A DNA stretch of 64,000 nucleotides, taken from assembly GCF_004135975.1 (NCBI RefSeq), contig NZ_CP026538.1, forward strand, positions 2,790,001-2,854,000. Direction: 5' to 3'. The stretch comes from Solidesulfovibrio carbinolicus. GTDB lineage: Bacteria > Desulfobacterota > Desulfovibrionia > Desulfovibrionales > Desulfovibrionaceae. The notes under the pieces are model-generated. The model worked only from the letters and a program-made list of their open reading frames with translations, did no database searches and was not told where the DNA came from. Within the stretch, counting starts at the first letter, position 1. The number at the start of each line of letters is the position of its first letter. Position numbers and translations under genes: made by a program. This document shows, one piece after another, positions 24,305-33,191 of the stretch.

Positions 24305-26854
24305 TCACGAAAGTGGAAACGAGCCGCCGTCGGCAAAGGTGACCGTGGTTTTTCGCAAGCCGTAGCGCCCCCGGACAAGCCCCGGACAGACCGCTTCGAC
24401 CAAACGCAAGGGGCTTAAATAGGTCTCGGAAAAATCGCAGGAAAAGCGTACGCGGCCTGGGCCCGCCGGGAGCACGCCCCACACCACGGTCTTGGCGTCC
24501 AGGGTGCGCGGCCCTTTCTTGGATTCCCAGGTCACGGGGAAGGTATTGGCCGCCTCGAAAGCCTCGAAGCCTCGAAGACAGGCCTCGGCCTGGTCGTCCG
24601 ACACGGTCAGCTCAAAGGTTTCAATCACCGGATGGGCCACCTTGCGCCCTCCGGCCAGCTCATCCACCCCGACCACGGTCAAGCCCTCGGGCAAATTGGG
24701 GTTCAGGCGCGCGGCAAATTCCTCGGGCGCAATGGGTTCGCGCAGGAACAGCCCCATCCACTCGGCCCGGCTGGATACGCCCACAGGCAAAGCCCGGCCA
24801 AAGGAAATCTGGGGCAACGGATGGTAGCCGGCCGAGAAGCTCGGCTTGAGTCCGGCCCGACGCAGGGAGCGTTCGATGACCCGGCCAAGCTCAAGCTGGC
24901 TTAAGTAAATGGCGCTGCCCTCCTTGGCGTACCAAACCCGAAAATGGGCGGCCTTGCGGGTGATGTCTTCCCGGGGCGGCGCCGGCGGCGCGGCCACGGC
25001 CTCGCGCTCCAGGGCCGGACGATTGAGCCGGGGCTTGATGACCGCCTCGGCGGTCAGGGAACTCTTGCGGCCGGCGTCGTTGCACACGCCGCAGCCGGTG
25101 CAGTCACCGAAGCGGCAATCGGCCGTGACCGTGCCGGACAGCGCCCGCTTGCGCTCCAGGCGCAGGTAAGCCGGCGACACGCCGCAGGACAGATGGTCCC
25201 AGGGGAGCGGTTTGTCCACCGGGCGCTCGGCCAGCCAGTCGGCCGGATCAAGCCCGGCCTCGGCGAAAATCTCCAGCCACGGGGCCAGGGAAAAGCGGTC
25301 CACCCAGGAGCAAAAAAGCGCGCCCTTCTGCCAGCCGGCCTCGACCACGGGGGCCAGCTCCCGGCCGGCCCGGGAGAACACGCCTTCCAGAAAGCTCATC
25401 TCCGGCTCGTGCCAGCGCAGGGTCAGCCGGCGGTCGCTGGCGAAAAGGTCGCGCAGGTAGCCCACCCGGGCGCGAATCTGCTCCAGGCTGATCTGGCCGT
25501 GCCACTGAAAGGGCGTGTGGGGCTTGGGCACAAAGGGCGAGATAGCCGCCGTGACCTGAAGGCGCTTGACGCCTTTGGGGGCCTGGGCCAGCACCTTTTT
25601 GGCCAGCTCGAAAATACCGTGGACGTCTTCCTCGGTTTCCGTGGGCAGCCCGATCATGAAGTAGAGCTTCACCTGCTGCCAGCCGTGCTCGAACAGCCGG
25701 GCGGCGTGGGAGAGGATGTCCTCCTCGGTGATGCCCTTGTTGATGACGTCGCGCAGGCGCTGGGTGGCGGCCTCCGGGGCCATGGTGGCTCCGGTGCGGC
25801 GGATGCCGGCCATCATGTCGAGGATGGAGTCGGACAGCGTCCCGGCCCGCAGCGACGGCAAGGATACGGCCACCTGCTCGCGGCGGCAGCGGTCGATGCT
25901 CTGGGCGAAAAGGCTTTCCAGGGCCGAAAAATCGCCGGTCGACAGGGAGAGGAAGGACAGCTCCTCGTAGCCGGTGCGGCATAGACCCTCGCCGACAAGA
26001 CTTTCAAGAGTCGAGAGGCTGCGTTCGCGCACCGGGCGGTAGACCATGCCGGCGTGGCAGAAACGGCAGCCGCGGGTGCAGCCCCGGGCGATCTCCACCG
26101 AGAGGCGGTCGTGGACGGCCTGGGCAAAGGGCACCACCTGGCAGGCCGGAAACGGGGCCGTGTCCAGGTCGGCCACAATGGCCTTGTCCACCCGCTCGTA
26201 GCCAGGAAGCAGGCTTCGCACTCCGGTTTCGGGGTCGAATTCGAAAAATTCCGGCACGTAAAAGCCGGGCATGGCGGCCAGGGTCTCCAGGAGCTGGCGG
26301 CGGCTCGCCCCGCTCACCCGGGCGTCGGCCACGGCGGTCAACAGATCGACGATGGCCTTTTCGCCGTCGCCAAGGACCATGACGTCGAAAAACGGGGCCA
26401 TGGGCTCGGCGTTGAAGGCGCAGCCGCCGCCGGCCACCACCAGGGGCCAGCCGCCCTGCCCGGCCCGCTGGGCGCTGCGGAAGGGAATGTCGGCCAGATC
26501 GAGCAGGTGCAGCACGCTGGTGTAGCACAGCTCGTGGGTGAGATGGAAAGCCACCACGTCACAGGCGGCAAGGGGCGTGTCGGACTCCAGGGTGGCAAGG
26601 CTGGTTCCCGTCTCGCGCATGACGGCCACGGCATCGTCGGCCGGAGCAAAGACACGCTCGGCGGCCAGTCCCTCGACCCGGTTGACGGCTTCATAGAGAA
26701 TACGGCCGCCGACATAGGACATGCCGACTTCGTAAAAATCCGGGAAGGCCAGGGCCAGACGGGCGCGCACCGTGGACGGGTCCTTGGCCGTGCGGCCCCA
26801 TTCGCCGCCGAGGTACTGGGTGGGCTTTTGGATACGGGAAACGAGCTCGCGCAT
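24305..26854 (-). CDS. Radical SAM fusion protein (TIGR03960 plus DUF2344)
   Basis: A protein of 849 residues. After an N-terminal cobalamin-binding-like region (about 35-200), the radical SAM core begins with CTRGCRFC (Cys259, 263, 266). Near residues 595-615 a second cluster of cysteines, CRFGDCTGCGVC, may bind an extra Fe-S centre. From about residue 640 the sequence matches the DUF2344/TIGR03936 domain (FRVWYAKEGSAIYLSQLEL, SAGYHPLPQISFGRALPVG). This fusion is common in Deltaproteobacteria and its reaction is not established to my knowledge. ATG 26854 has GGAG 7 nt upstream and starts at the family N-terminus MRELVSRIQKP. Confidence 0.85.
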   Translation of the reverse strand: MRELVSRIQKPTQYLGGEWGRTAKDPSTVRARLALAFPDFYEVGMSYVGGRILYEAVNRVEGLAAERVFAPADDAVAVMRETGTSLATLESDTPLAACDVVAFHLTHELCYTSVLHLLDLADIPFRSAQRAGQGGWPLVVAGGGCAFNAEPMAPFFDVMVLGDGEKAIVDLLTAVADARVSGASRRQLLETLAAMPGFYVPEFFEFDPETGVRSLLPGYERVDKAIVADLDTAPFPACQVVPFAQAVHDRLSVEIARGCTRGCRFCHAGMVYRPVRERSLSTLESLVGEGLCRTGYEELSFLSLSTGDFSALESLFAQSIDRCRREQVAVSLPSLRAGTLSDSILDMMAGIRRTGATMAPEAATQRLRDVINKGITEEDILSHAARLFEHGWQQVKLYFMIGLPTETEEDVHGIFELAKKVLAQAPKGVKRLQVTAAISPFVPKPHTPFQWHGQISLEQIRARVGYLRDLFASDRRLTLRWHEPEMSFLEGVFSRAGRELAPVVEAGWQKGALFCSWVDRFSLAPWLEIFAEAGLDPADWLAERPVDKPLPWDHLSCGVSPAYLRLERKRALSGTVTADCRFGDCTGCGVCNDAGRKSSLTAEAVIKPRLNRPALEREAVAAPPAPPREDITRKAAHFRVWYAKEGSAIYLSQLELGRVIERSLRRAGLKPSFSAGYHPLPQISFGRALPVGVSSRAEWMGLFLREPIAPEEFAARLNPNLPEGLTVVGVDELAGGRKVAHPVIETFELTVSDDQAEACLRGFEAFEAANTFPVTWESKKGPRTLDAKTVVWGVLPAGPGRVRFSCDFSETYLSPLRLVEAVCPGLVRGRYGLRKTTVTFADGGSFPLS

Positions 26855-26961
26855 GGATGGTCTCCGGCCGGCAACAGGCCGGGGGGTCGTGGCCAGGCGG
26901 CCAGGAAAAAAAGACGCGCCGCCGCCGGGTTTCTCCCAAGACGGCGGCGCGGACAAACAAC

Positions 26962-27309
26962 TTATTTCTTGAGCAGATTCGAGATGTTGCCGCCCTTGCC
27001 GGCCAGGGACGACAGATTCTTGAGGTCGCCTGAGGTGGACAGGGTCAGGTTGCTCGTGGCCTCCAGGTAGCGGGTCTGGAGCTCGTCGGGGAACTTCTTG
27101 AACTGATACAGGATATGGGCGCCGTCGATCTCGCCGCCGATCTCGGTCTCAAAGGGGTAGCCGAAGGGCAAAAGCATCATCTGCACGCCCTGCTGGGAGG
27201 GAATGGTCTGGAGCAGCGCGATTTCAGTGAGCTTATTGGCGGCCTCGTCCCATTTTCCCAGGACGGTTTCGCCGTTGATGAGTTTGACCAGTCGGATGTC
27301 GTAAGCCAT
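26962..27309 (-). CDS. Conserved small protein, possible Sm-like fold
   Basis: Not recognised as a named protein. It has 115 residues. The N-terminal IRLVKLINGETVLGKWDE followed by alternating hydrophobic strands resembles the start of Sm-like (LSm) small beta-barrel proteins, which often read as strand-NGE-strand. The C-terminal 35 residues are Ser/Gly/Lys-rich and likely flexible. No catalytic motif or signal is seen. It has a good ribosome site (AAGGAGAATGCCCC before ATG 27309) and lies upstream of the radical SAM gene on the same strand. RNA binding would be inference only. Confidence 0.6.
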   Translation of the reverse strand: MAYDIRLVKLINGETVLGKWDEAANKLTEIALLQTIPSQQGVQMMLLPFGYPFETEIGGEIDGAHILYQFKKFPDELQTRYLEATSNLTLSTSGDLKNLSSLAGKGGNISNLLKK

Positions 27310-27392
27310 GGGGCATTCTCCTTGATGTCCGGCGCTTCGCGCCAGGCGTTGAAATCGATACGGTCTTGGCCTTTGTCAAGGCCGGCCGGACG

Positions 27393-28484
27393 CTATTCGT
27401 TGAGGTCGAAGACGGCGAATCCCTGGCTTTTGCACAGCGCGTCGCGCTCGGCGTCGCGCAGATCGGCGCGCACCATTTCGGTCACCATCTCTTCCAGGGT
27501 GATCTTGGGCACCCAGCCCAGGCGCTGCCGGGCCTTGGTGGGATCGCCAAGCAGCGTCTCCACCTCGGTGGGGCGGAAATAGCGCGGGTCCACGGCCACC
27601 AGGCAGGCGCCGGTCTTGGCGTCGTAGCCCTTCTCGTCGGCCCCCGTGCCTTCGAAACGGATGGAGATGCCCAGTTCGGCGGCGGCCATCTTGACGAAGT
27701 CGCGCACGGAATGCTGGCGGCCGGTGGCGATGACGAAATCGTCCGGGGCGTCCTGCTGGAGCATGAGCCACTGCATCTCGACGTAGTCCTTGGCGTGGCC
27801 CCAGTCGCGAAGGGCGCTCAAGTTGCCGAGGTAGAGGCAGTCCTGGAGCCCGAGCTTGATGCGGGCCATGGCCCGGGTGATCTTGCGGGTGACGAAGGTC
27901 TCGCCGCGCAGGGGCGACTCGTGGTTGAACAGGATGCCGTTGCAGGCGTACATGCCGTAGGCTTCGCGGTAGTTGACCGTGATCCAGTAGGCGTAGAGCT
28001 TGGCCACGGCGTAGGGGCTGCGCGGATAAAAGGGCGTTTTCTCGGTCTGGGGCGTCTCCACGACCTGGCCGTAGAGTTCCGAGGTGGAGGCCTGGTAGAA
28101 GCGGGTGTGCTTCTCCATGCCCAGGATACGCACGGCTTCGAGCAGGCGCAACGTGCCCAGGGCGTCCACGTCGGCGGTGTATTCCGGAGACTCGAAGGAC
28201 ACCTTGACGTGGCTCTGGGCGGCCAGGTTGTAGATCTCGTCCGGGCGGACCTGCTGGATGATGCGAATGAGGTTGGTCGAGTCGCTCAGGTCGCCGTAGT
28301 GGAGCGTGAACTTGCGGCCGATGTCGTGGGGATCGCGGTAGAGATGGTCGATTCGCTGGGTGTTAAAAAGGGAGGCCCGGCGTTTGATGCCGTGGACTTC
28401 ATAGCCCTTTTTGAGCAGCAGTTCGGCCAGATAGGCCCCATCCTGGCCGGTTATGCCGGTAATGAGCGCGACTTTGCCTTTCAT
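27393..28484 (-). CDS. gmd: GDP-mannose 4,6-dehydratase
   Basis: An NADP-dependent short-chain dehydrogenase family enzyme of 363 residues that makes GDP-4-keto-6-deoxy-D-mannose, precursor of fucose, rhamnose, perosamine and others. The nucleotide motif is [11 protein letters not shown] (10-20). The catalytic residues Thr134, Glu136 (QASTSELYG), Tyr158 and Lys162 (YAVAK) match the E. coli set. [15 protein letters not shown] (36-50) fits the NADP and interface loop. The start codon overlaps the stop of the upstream paralog (ATGA), so the two form one coupled unit. The phosphomannomutase at 57.8 kb can supply its precursor. Confidence 0.96.
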   Translation of the reverse strand: MKGKVALITGITGQDGAYLAELLLKKGYEVHGIKRRASLFNTQRIDHLYRDPHDIGRKFTLHYGDLSDSTNLIRIIQQVRPDEIYNLAAQSHVKVSFESPEYTADVDALGTLRLLEAVRILGMEKHTRFYQASTSELYGQVVETPQTEKTPFYPRSPYAVAKLYAYWITVNYREAYGMYACNGILFNHESPLRGETFVTRKITRAMARIKLGLQDCLYLGNLSALRDWGHAKDYVEMQWLMLQQDAPDDFVIATGRQHSVRDFVKMAAAELGISIRFEGTGADEKGYDAKTGACLVAVDPRYFRPTEVETLLGDPTKARQRLGWVPKITLEEMVTEMVRADLRDAERDALCKSQGFAVFDLNE

Positions 28485-29449
28485 TTCTGGAGAATCTCCT
28501 GTTGTTCGTGGACGGCCATGGCCCGGGCCACGTCGGCCGGTCCCATGGTCGCCTTCCAGCCCAGCGCCTGCGCCGCCTTGGCCGGATTGGCCCGGCTGAC
28601 GGCGATGTCGGCGGGCCGAAAAAGTGTGGAATCGACCTGCACGTGGTCCTGCCAGTCCAGGCCCAGGGCGGCGAAGGCCTCGGCCACGAACTGGCGCAGG
28701 GTGATGGTCTGGCCGGTGGCGATGACGTAGTCTTCCGGGACGTCCTGCTGGAGCATCAGCCACATGGCTTCAACGTATTCCCGGGCGTTGCCCCAGTCCC
28801 GGGCCACGTCGATGTTGCCCAGATGCAGCGTCTCGCCCGAGCCGGCGGCAATGCGGGCAGCGGCGGCCACGATCTTGCGGGTGACGAAACGCTTGGGCCG
28901 CAGCGGCGACTCGTGGTTGAAAAGGATGCCGTTGCAGGCAAAAAGCTTGTAGGCCTCCCGGTAGTTGGCCACCTCGAAATGAGCCGCCGCCTTGGCCACG
29001 GCATAGGGGCTTCGCGGGGCAAAGGGCGTGAGTTCGGTTGCCGGCTCGCCGCCGGTATCGCCGAAGCAGTCGCTGGAAGAGGCGTGGTAGAGCCTGGCCG
29101 GCGCGCCGAGAAAGCGCACGGCCTCCAGGAGGTTGAGCGTGCCCACGCCGATGGACATGAAGGTTTCCACGGGCTGGTCAAAGGACAGGCCCACCGAGGA
29201 CTGGCCGGCCAAGTGGTAGATCTCGTCGGGCTTGACCTTGGCCAGCACGGTCAAGACGCTGCGAAAATCGGTCAGGGTGACGGAATGGACCTCGACCTGC
29301 TCGCCAATGCCAAGGGCGGCCAGGCTGGCAAAAGACGCCATCTGGGCGTCGCGGGAGGTTCCGGCCACCCGGTAGCCTTTCTGGAGCAGAAGCTGCGCCA
29401 GATAGGCTCCGTCCTGGCCTGACACGCCAAAGATGAGGGCTTGCTTCAT
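28481..29449 (-). CDS. Second GDP-mannose dehydratase-family SDR enzyme
   Basis: A protein of 322 residues, related to gmd along its length: [15 protein letters not shown] at the N-terminus, [17 protein letters not shown] in the middle and [11 protein letters not shown] near the end. It is about 40 residues shorter. The catalytic site reads ASSSDCFG (123-130), so the usual Thr and Glu become Ser125 and Asp127, while Tyr149 and Lys153 remain. It could be a diverged dehydratase, the epimerase/reductase for the next step (GDP-rhamnose or GDP-fucose type), or act on another GDP-sugar. It is the first gene of the coupled pair; its ribosome site is weak. Confidence 0.75.
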   Translation of the reverse strand: MKQALIFGVSGQDGAYLAQLLLQKGYRVAGTSRDAQMASFASLAALGIGEQVEVHSVTLTDFRSVLTVLAKVKPDEIYHLAGQSSVGLSFDQPVETFMSIGVGTLNLLEAVRFLGAPARLYHASSSDCFGDTGGEPATELTPFAPRSPYAVAKAAAHFEVANYREAYKLFACNGILFNHESPLRPKRFVTRKIVAAAARIAAGSGETLHLGNIDVARDWGNAREYVEAMWLMLQQDVPEDYVIATGQTITLRQFVAEAFAALGLDWQDHVQVDSTLFRPADIAVSRANPAKAAQALGWKATMGPADVARAMAVHEQQEILQK

Positions 29450-29496
29450 ATGCGAAATGGCATCCAGGGAGGGGCGGTTACGCGTAAGCGCATCTT

Positions 29497-29982
29497 CTAG
29501 GAGTTTCCCGGGTCGCCGTCAACAGCCGCGCCGGACGGGCGGCTTTTGGACTCCCGGCAGGCGGCGCACACGCCGTCGATGCGCACCTCCACGGCCAGCA
29601 CGTCCATGGCCAGACCGGCGCCCAGGGCGGCCACGTCGGCCAGACCGGCCCCTTGGGGCAGACATTGCATGGCCCCGCAGCGCACGCAGTAGGCATGGCC
29701 ATGGGGCGCTCCGGCGGTCCCGGGCTCCAGGCAGTAGCGCTGGGCCCGGTCCCCGGCGCTGTGGCGGCGGGCCAACCCCTTTTCCACCAGCAGATCGAGA
29801 ATCCGGTAGAGCGTCACCCGGTTGGCCGGGCGCAGTCGGCGCACCAGGGCCAGGATATCCCCGGCCGGCAGCGCCCTGCCCGCCCCGGCCATGGCCCCGA
29901 CCACGGCCAGCCGCAGCGGCGTGGCCCCGATGCCGGCCCGGGCCAACATCCGGGACGAGCTCTCGTGAAGCGCGGCGTCCAT
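29497..29982 (-). CDS. zur: Fur-family zinc regulator
   Basis: A DNA-binding repressor of 161 residues. The winged helix spans about 10-80 (TPLRLAVVGAM, RVTLYRILDLLVEKGL). The metal site is HGHAYCVRCG (His94, His96, Cys99, Cys102) with CAAC (139-142) as the structural zinc ligands, so the fold is Fur-like. The zinc identity (Zur rather than Fur) is inferred from its place as the last gene of the znuACB operon. It begins 12 nt after znuB stops. The operon promoter has a palindrome that this protein should bind, which would give autoregulation. Confidence 0.88.
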   Translation of the reverse strand: MDAALHESSSRMLARAGIGATPLRLAVVGAMAGAGRALPAGDILALVRRLRPANRVTLYRILDLLVEKGLARRHSAGDRAQRYCLEPGTAGAPHGHAYCVRCGAMQCLPQGAGLADVAALGAGLAMDVLAVEVRIDGVCAACRESKSRPSGAAVDGDPGNS

Positions 29983-29993
29983 GGCGGCTCTCT

Positions 29994-30809
29994 CTAGGCT
30001 CCCTGCCGCCGCCGGGCCAGGCCCGGAACCAGGGACACGAAGAAGGTCGCGGCGGCCACGGCGATGATGGCCGCGCCCGAGGTCAGGTTGAAGGCATAGG
30101 CCAGCCCCAGGCCGGACAGGCAAAAGACGATGTTGAGAAGGCCCGCCCAGACCATGGCCCGGCCCAGGGAGGCGGCCCGGCGCACGGCCAGGCTGGGGGC
30201 CACCGAGAGCAAGGCGATGACCAGAATCAGGCCGGCCACCCGGATGAGCAGCACCACCGAAACGGCGGCCAGGGCCGTGAGCAGGCAATGGAGAAACATC
30301 ACCGGCACCCCGCGCACGGCGGCGAATTCCCGGTCGAAGGCCATGGAAACAAAGCCGTTGTAGTGGCGCAGGGCGGCGGCCAGGAGCACCACGTCCAGAC
30401 CGGCCAGGGCGTACAGGTCGCTGTCGGGCACGGTGATGATGCTGCCAAACAGGTAGCTCATGAGGTCGGGCTTGTAGCCGGGCGTGAGGTCCAAAAGGAT
30501 GATGCCGAAAGCCATGCCGGCGGCCCACAGCACGCCGATGACGGTGTCGGTGTCCTCGACGCGCCTAAGCGTCACGGCGGCCATGGCCAGGGCGGCGGCC
30601 ACGGTGAAGGCGACGGTGACGGGCAGCACGGGCAGGGCCAGGAAATAGGCCAGCCCCACGCCGCCGTAAGCGGCATGGGCCGCGCCGCCGGCCAGAAAAA
30701 CCATGCGGTTGGCCACGACCAGGGTGCCGATGACGCCGCAGCACACGGCGGCCAACAGCGCCGCCAGGGCGGCGTTTTGCATAAACGGCAGGGAAAGCGC
30801 TTCGATCAT
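29994..30809 (-). CDS. znuB: Zinc ABC transporter permease
   Basis: An inner-membrane permease of 271 residues of the ABC-3 family with about eight helices. VANRMVFLAGGAAHAAYGGVGLAYF (start of the core) is the conserved first loop region, in which the AHAAYGGVG segment is typical. The ATG overlaps the znuC stop (ATGA), so it is translated with znuC. It pairs with ZnuC as the ATPase and ZnuA as the binding protein. Zinc rather than manganese is inferred from the zur gene in the same operon and the His-rich ZnuA. Confidence 0.95.
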   Translation of the reverse strand: MIEALSLPFMQNAALAALLAAVCCGVIGTLVVANRMVFLAGGAAHAAYGGVGLAYFLALPVLPVTVAFTVAAALAMAAVTLRRVEDTDTVIGVLWAAGMAFGIILLDLTPGYKPDLMSYLFGSIITVPDSDLYALAGLDVVLLAAALRHYNGFVSMAFDREFAAVRGVPVMFLHCLLTALAAVSVVLLIRVAGLILVIALLSVAPSLAVRRAASLGRAMVWAGLLNIVFCLSGLGLAYAFNLTSGAAIIAVAAATFFVSLVPGLARRRQGA

Positions 30810-31597
30810 GGCCGCTCCGACGGGGACAGCCGGGCGAGGTCCGGCGGAATGCGGCGCAGATAGGCGTCCATGGGGCAGGCGTGGCTGTGCACGCCGTAGA
30901 GCAGGTCAAGCATGTCCTGGCTCAGGCGCGGCTCGGGCGAATAGGCCACCCGGCCGTTGACGCAGGCCACGGCCGTGACCCCGGCGGCCAGGATGCTCAG
31001 GTCATGGCTGACGACCAGGGAGGTGACGCCCGCGCCGATGCGCGAGAGCACCTCGTAGAGGCAGAACTTGCCCTGGGGGTCGATGTTGGCCGTGGGTTCG
31101 TCGAGAATGAGCAGGCCCGGATCGGAAACCAGGGCCCGGGCAATAAGCGTGCGCTGCTTCTGGCCGCCGGAGAGCTCGCAAAAACGGCGCTGGGCCAGCC
31201 CGGCCATCTCGACCCGGGCCAAGGCGTCGTCGGCCTTGTCGATTTCCTCAGACGTGTAGCGAAAGCCCCGCCGCCCAGGCGACAGCAGGCCCATGAGCGC
31301 CACCTCGCGCACCCGGATGGGCAGGTCCTTGCGCTCGGCCACGCCGTCCAGACGCTGGGGCACGTAGCCGATGCGGGCGCTGTGCCGCCCCGGCTCCTCG
31401 CCAAAAACCCGGATGGTTCCGGCGCTGGGCGTCAGGATGCCCAGGATGAGCTTTAAAAGCGTGGTCTTGCCCCCGCCGTTTGGGCCGAGCACGGCCAGAC
31501 GCTCTCCCTGGGCAACGGCCAGACGCACGCCCGAAAGCGCCGCCTGGCCGTTGTAGGAAAAGGTCAGGTCGCGGATGTCGACGACCGGTTGCGTCAC
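30806..31597 (-). CDS. znuC: Zinc ABC transporter ATPase
   Basis: The ATPase of the zinc importer, 263 residues. Walker A is GPNGGGKTT (about 38-46), the Q-loop is near VPQRL, the signature is LSGGQKQR (about 145) and Walker B is LLILDEPT, followed by VSHD as the H-loop. The GTG start overlaps the znuA TGA (GTGA) and the stop overlaps the znuB start, so all three genes are coupled. The C-terminal 35 residues (HSHACPMDAYLRR) include a His/Cys pair, seen in several znuC proteins. Confidence 0.96.
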   Translation of the reverse strand: MTQPVVDIRDLTFSYNGQAALSGVRLAVAQGERLAVLGPNGGGKTTLLKLILGILTPSAGTIRVFGEEPGRHSARIGYVPQRLDGVAERKDLPIRVREVALMGLLSPGRRGFRYTSEEIDKADDALARVEMAGLAQRRFCELSGGQKQRTLIARALVSDPGLLILDEPTANIDPQGKFCLYEVLSRIGAGVTSLVVSHDLSILAAGVTAVACVNGRVAYSPEPRLSQDMLDLLYGVHSHACPMDAYLRRIPPDLARLSPSERP

Positions 31598-32535
31598 TTG
31601 GTCTCCGTCTTGCCGGCCAGTCCCTGGCGCAGGGCTGCGGCCGCGCCGCGAAGGCTGGCCGGCCAGTCCTCGGCCAGGGGATTGATGGCGGCGGTGGCGC
31701 CGCCGATGCCCTTGGCGATGGTCTCGGCCTGGGCGGCGCTTAATTGCGGTTGCACGAAAATCACCTTGACCCCGTCGGCCTTGGCTTCCTTGATGAGCCC
31801 GGCCAGGGCCTTAGGGCCGGGTTCGCGGCCAAGTTGTTCGATGGGAATCTGGGTCAGCCCGTAGTCCCGGGCAAAATACCCCCAGGAAGGATGAAACACC
31901 ATGAATTTGCGCTGCCCGGCCGGCACATCGGCAAATACCTTTTTGATCTCCGCGTCAAGGGCGTCGCACTGGGCGGCGAAGCGCGCATAACCGGCGGCAT
32001 AGTCGGCCGCGCCCTCGGGATCGGCCTTGGCCAGGGCGTCGCGCATGGACGCGCCGATGACCTTGACCAGGCTCGGCGACAGCCAGACATGGGGATCGGG
32101 CTCGCCGTCATGGTGCTCGTGGCCTTTTTCCGTCTTGCCGTGGCCGTGGCCTTTTTTCCCCTTGTCATGATCGTGATCGTTGTCATCGTGATGGGCGACC
32201 ATGGGGATCTTGTCGATGCCGGCATCGGTTTTGACGATGACCATCTTGGGGTTGGCCGCCGCGAACCGGGGCAGCCAGGCGTCCTCGAAGTCCATGCCGA
32301 TGGCAAAATAGACCACCGCCTTGGACAGATCGGCCAGTTGCCGGGGTTTGGGCTCGTAGGTATGGGCGTCGGCCCCGGGCGGCACCATCACCACCACCTC
32401 GGCCCGCTCGCCGGCGATCTGCTTCAGGAAATAGGCCTCGGGCGCGATGCTGACCGCAGCCAGGATCTTGGCCTGGACTGGCGTGGCGGATATGAAAATG
32501 ATACCCAGAATCAAAAGAGTCAAGCGTTGGATCAT
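31594..32535 (-). CDS. znuA: Zinc-binding periplasmic protein
   Basis: The solute-binding protein of the zinc ABC importer (313 residues) with a signal peptide (MIQRLTLLILGIIFISATPV). The likely metal ligands are His58 (DAHTYEPKP), His149 (DPHVWLSP), a later His in VFHPSWGYF and an acidic residue near the C-terminus. A charged, His-rich loop (about residues 115-142: HHDDNDHDHD and GHGHGK) is characteristic of ZnuA and may trap zinc. AAGGAG precedes ATG 32535; the longer in-frame extension lacks signal character. It is the first gene of the operon, under a Zur-type operator. Confidence 0.96.
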   Translation of the reverse strand: MIQRLTLLILGIIFISATPVQAKILAAVSIAPEAYFLKQIAGERAEVVVMVPPGADAHTYEPKPRQLADLSKAVVYFAIGMDFEDAWLPRFAAANPKMVIVKTDAGIDKIPMVAHHDDNDHDHDKGKKGHGHGKTEKGHEHHDGEPDPHVWLSPSLVKVIGASMRDALAKADPEGAADYAAGYARFAAQCDALDAEIKKVFADVPAGQRKFMVFHPSWGYFARDYGLTQIPIEQLGREPGPKALAGLIKEAKADGVKVIFVQPQLSAAQAETIAKGIGGATAAINPLAEDWPASLRGAAAALRQGLAGKTETK

Positions 32536-32571
32536 GGCAGCTCCTTGGCGTCGCCTGGACGCGCAGCTGAC

Positions 32572-32600
32572 AATGCAACAAAGTTGCATCACAAAGTCAA
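32572..32600 (-). promoter_or_regulatory. znuA promoter with operator between -35 and -10
   Basis: On the minus strand TTGACT (32600-32595) is the -35 box. After 17 nt, TGCATT (32577-32572) is the candidate -10. The znu palindrome covers the spacer and the -10, so a bound regulator would block RNA polymerase. Confidence 0.6.
32573..32589. promoter_or_regulatory. Zur-type operator palindrome
   Basis: ATGCAAC-AAA-GTTGCAT, a perfect 7-bp inverted repeat with 3-nt spacer, about 38-54 bp upstream of the znuA start. The TGCAAC...GTTGCA pattern is of the kind described for Zur boxes in several proteobacteria. The regulator gene itself is in the operon. Confidence 0.75.
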
Positions 32601-32682
32601 GCCCGGCGCGCCCCCGGCGCGGTCCACGGATGGCAACAAAAACCTTGAATTCCCAGGGCAGGCCCTTTACCCCAAGGCAGCC

Positions 32683-33186
32683 ATGACCAAACAAGCGCAA
32701 TCGCCTGCCGCGACCAAGACCTCGGCCCTGGCCGTCTGGGGGCTTGTTCTCCTGACGGCCCTGGCCGCCTGGCATTTCACGGCCTGCTTCCTGCCCTGGT
32801 ACACGGGCCAGCGGGCCGAGCACTTCGCCAGACGCCTGCACGACCTGTCCAGCCTGCGTGCCGCCCTGGCCGACTACCACGCCAAGTACGGCCGCTATCC
32901 GGCCAACGCCGGTTTCGATGGGGCCATAGGGCCCAAGGGCGAGACCAAAAACGACTGGCTGCCGGAACTGGCCGGCGAATTTCTGCCCGCCCTGCCCCGC
33001 GACCCGGCCGGCACGAGCGATCCCGACAAGCAGTATCTCTACCACGGCGACGGCGCGGACTACAAAATCATCGTCCACGGCTCCGGCGACTGCGCCCTGG
33101 CCCGCAAGGCCCATCCCGACATGGTCGATCCAACCCGGGACTGCTGGGCTTACGGCTTCTGGACGCCCGGCGCGGCCAACTGGTGA
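32683..33186 (+). CDS. GspG-like pseudopilin-domain protein
   Basis: A protein of 167 residues with one hydrophobic helix (about 13-35) followed by a periplasmic domain that resembles the C-terminal part of type II secretion major pseudopilin. The helix-to-strand segment LRAALADYHAKYGRYPANAG is typical of GspG, and LPALPRDPAGTS-D-PDKQYLYHGDG matches the domain end where calcium-binding Asp residues lie. There is no clear prepilin peptidase site (no Gly before a Phe-Thr-Leu-like helix), so it may not be a real pilin. It lies divergent from znuA, upstream of an acyltransferase. Confidence 0.6.
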   Translation: MTKQAQSPAATKTSALAVWGLVLLTALAAWHFTACFLPWYTGQRAEHFARRLHDLSSLRAALADYHAKYGRYPANAGFDGAIGPKGETKNDWLPELAGEFLPALPRDPAGTSDPDKQYLYHGDGADYKIIVHGSGDCALARKAHPDMVDPTRDCWAYGFWTPGAANW

Positions 33187-33191
33187 CTTCC

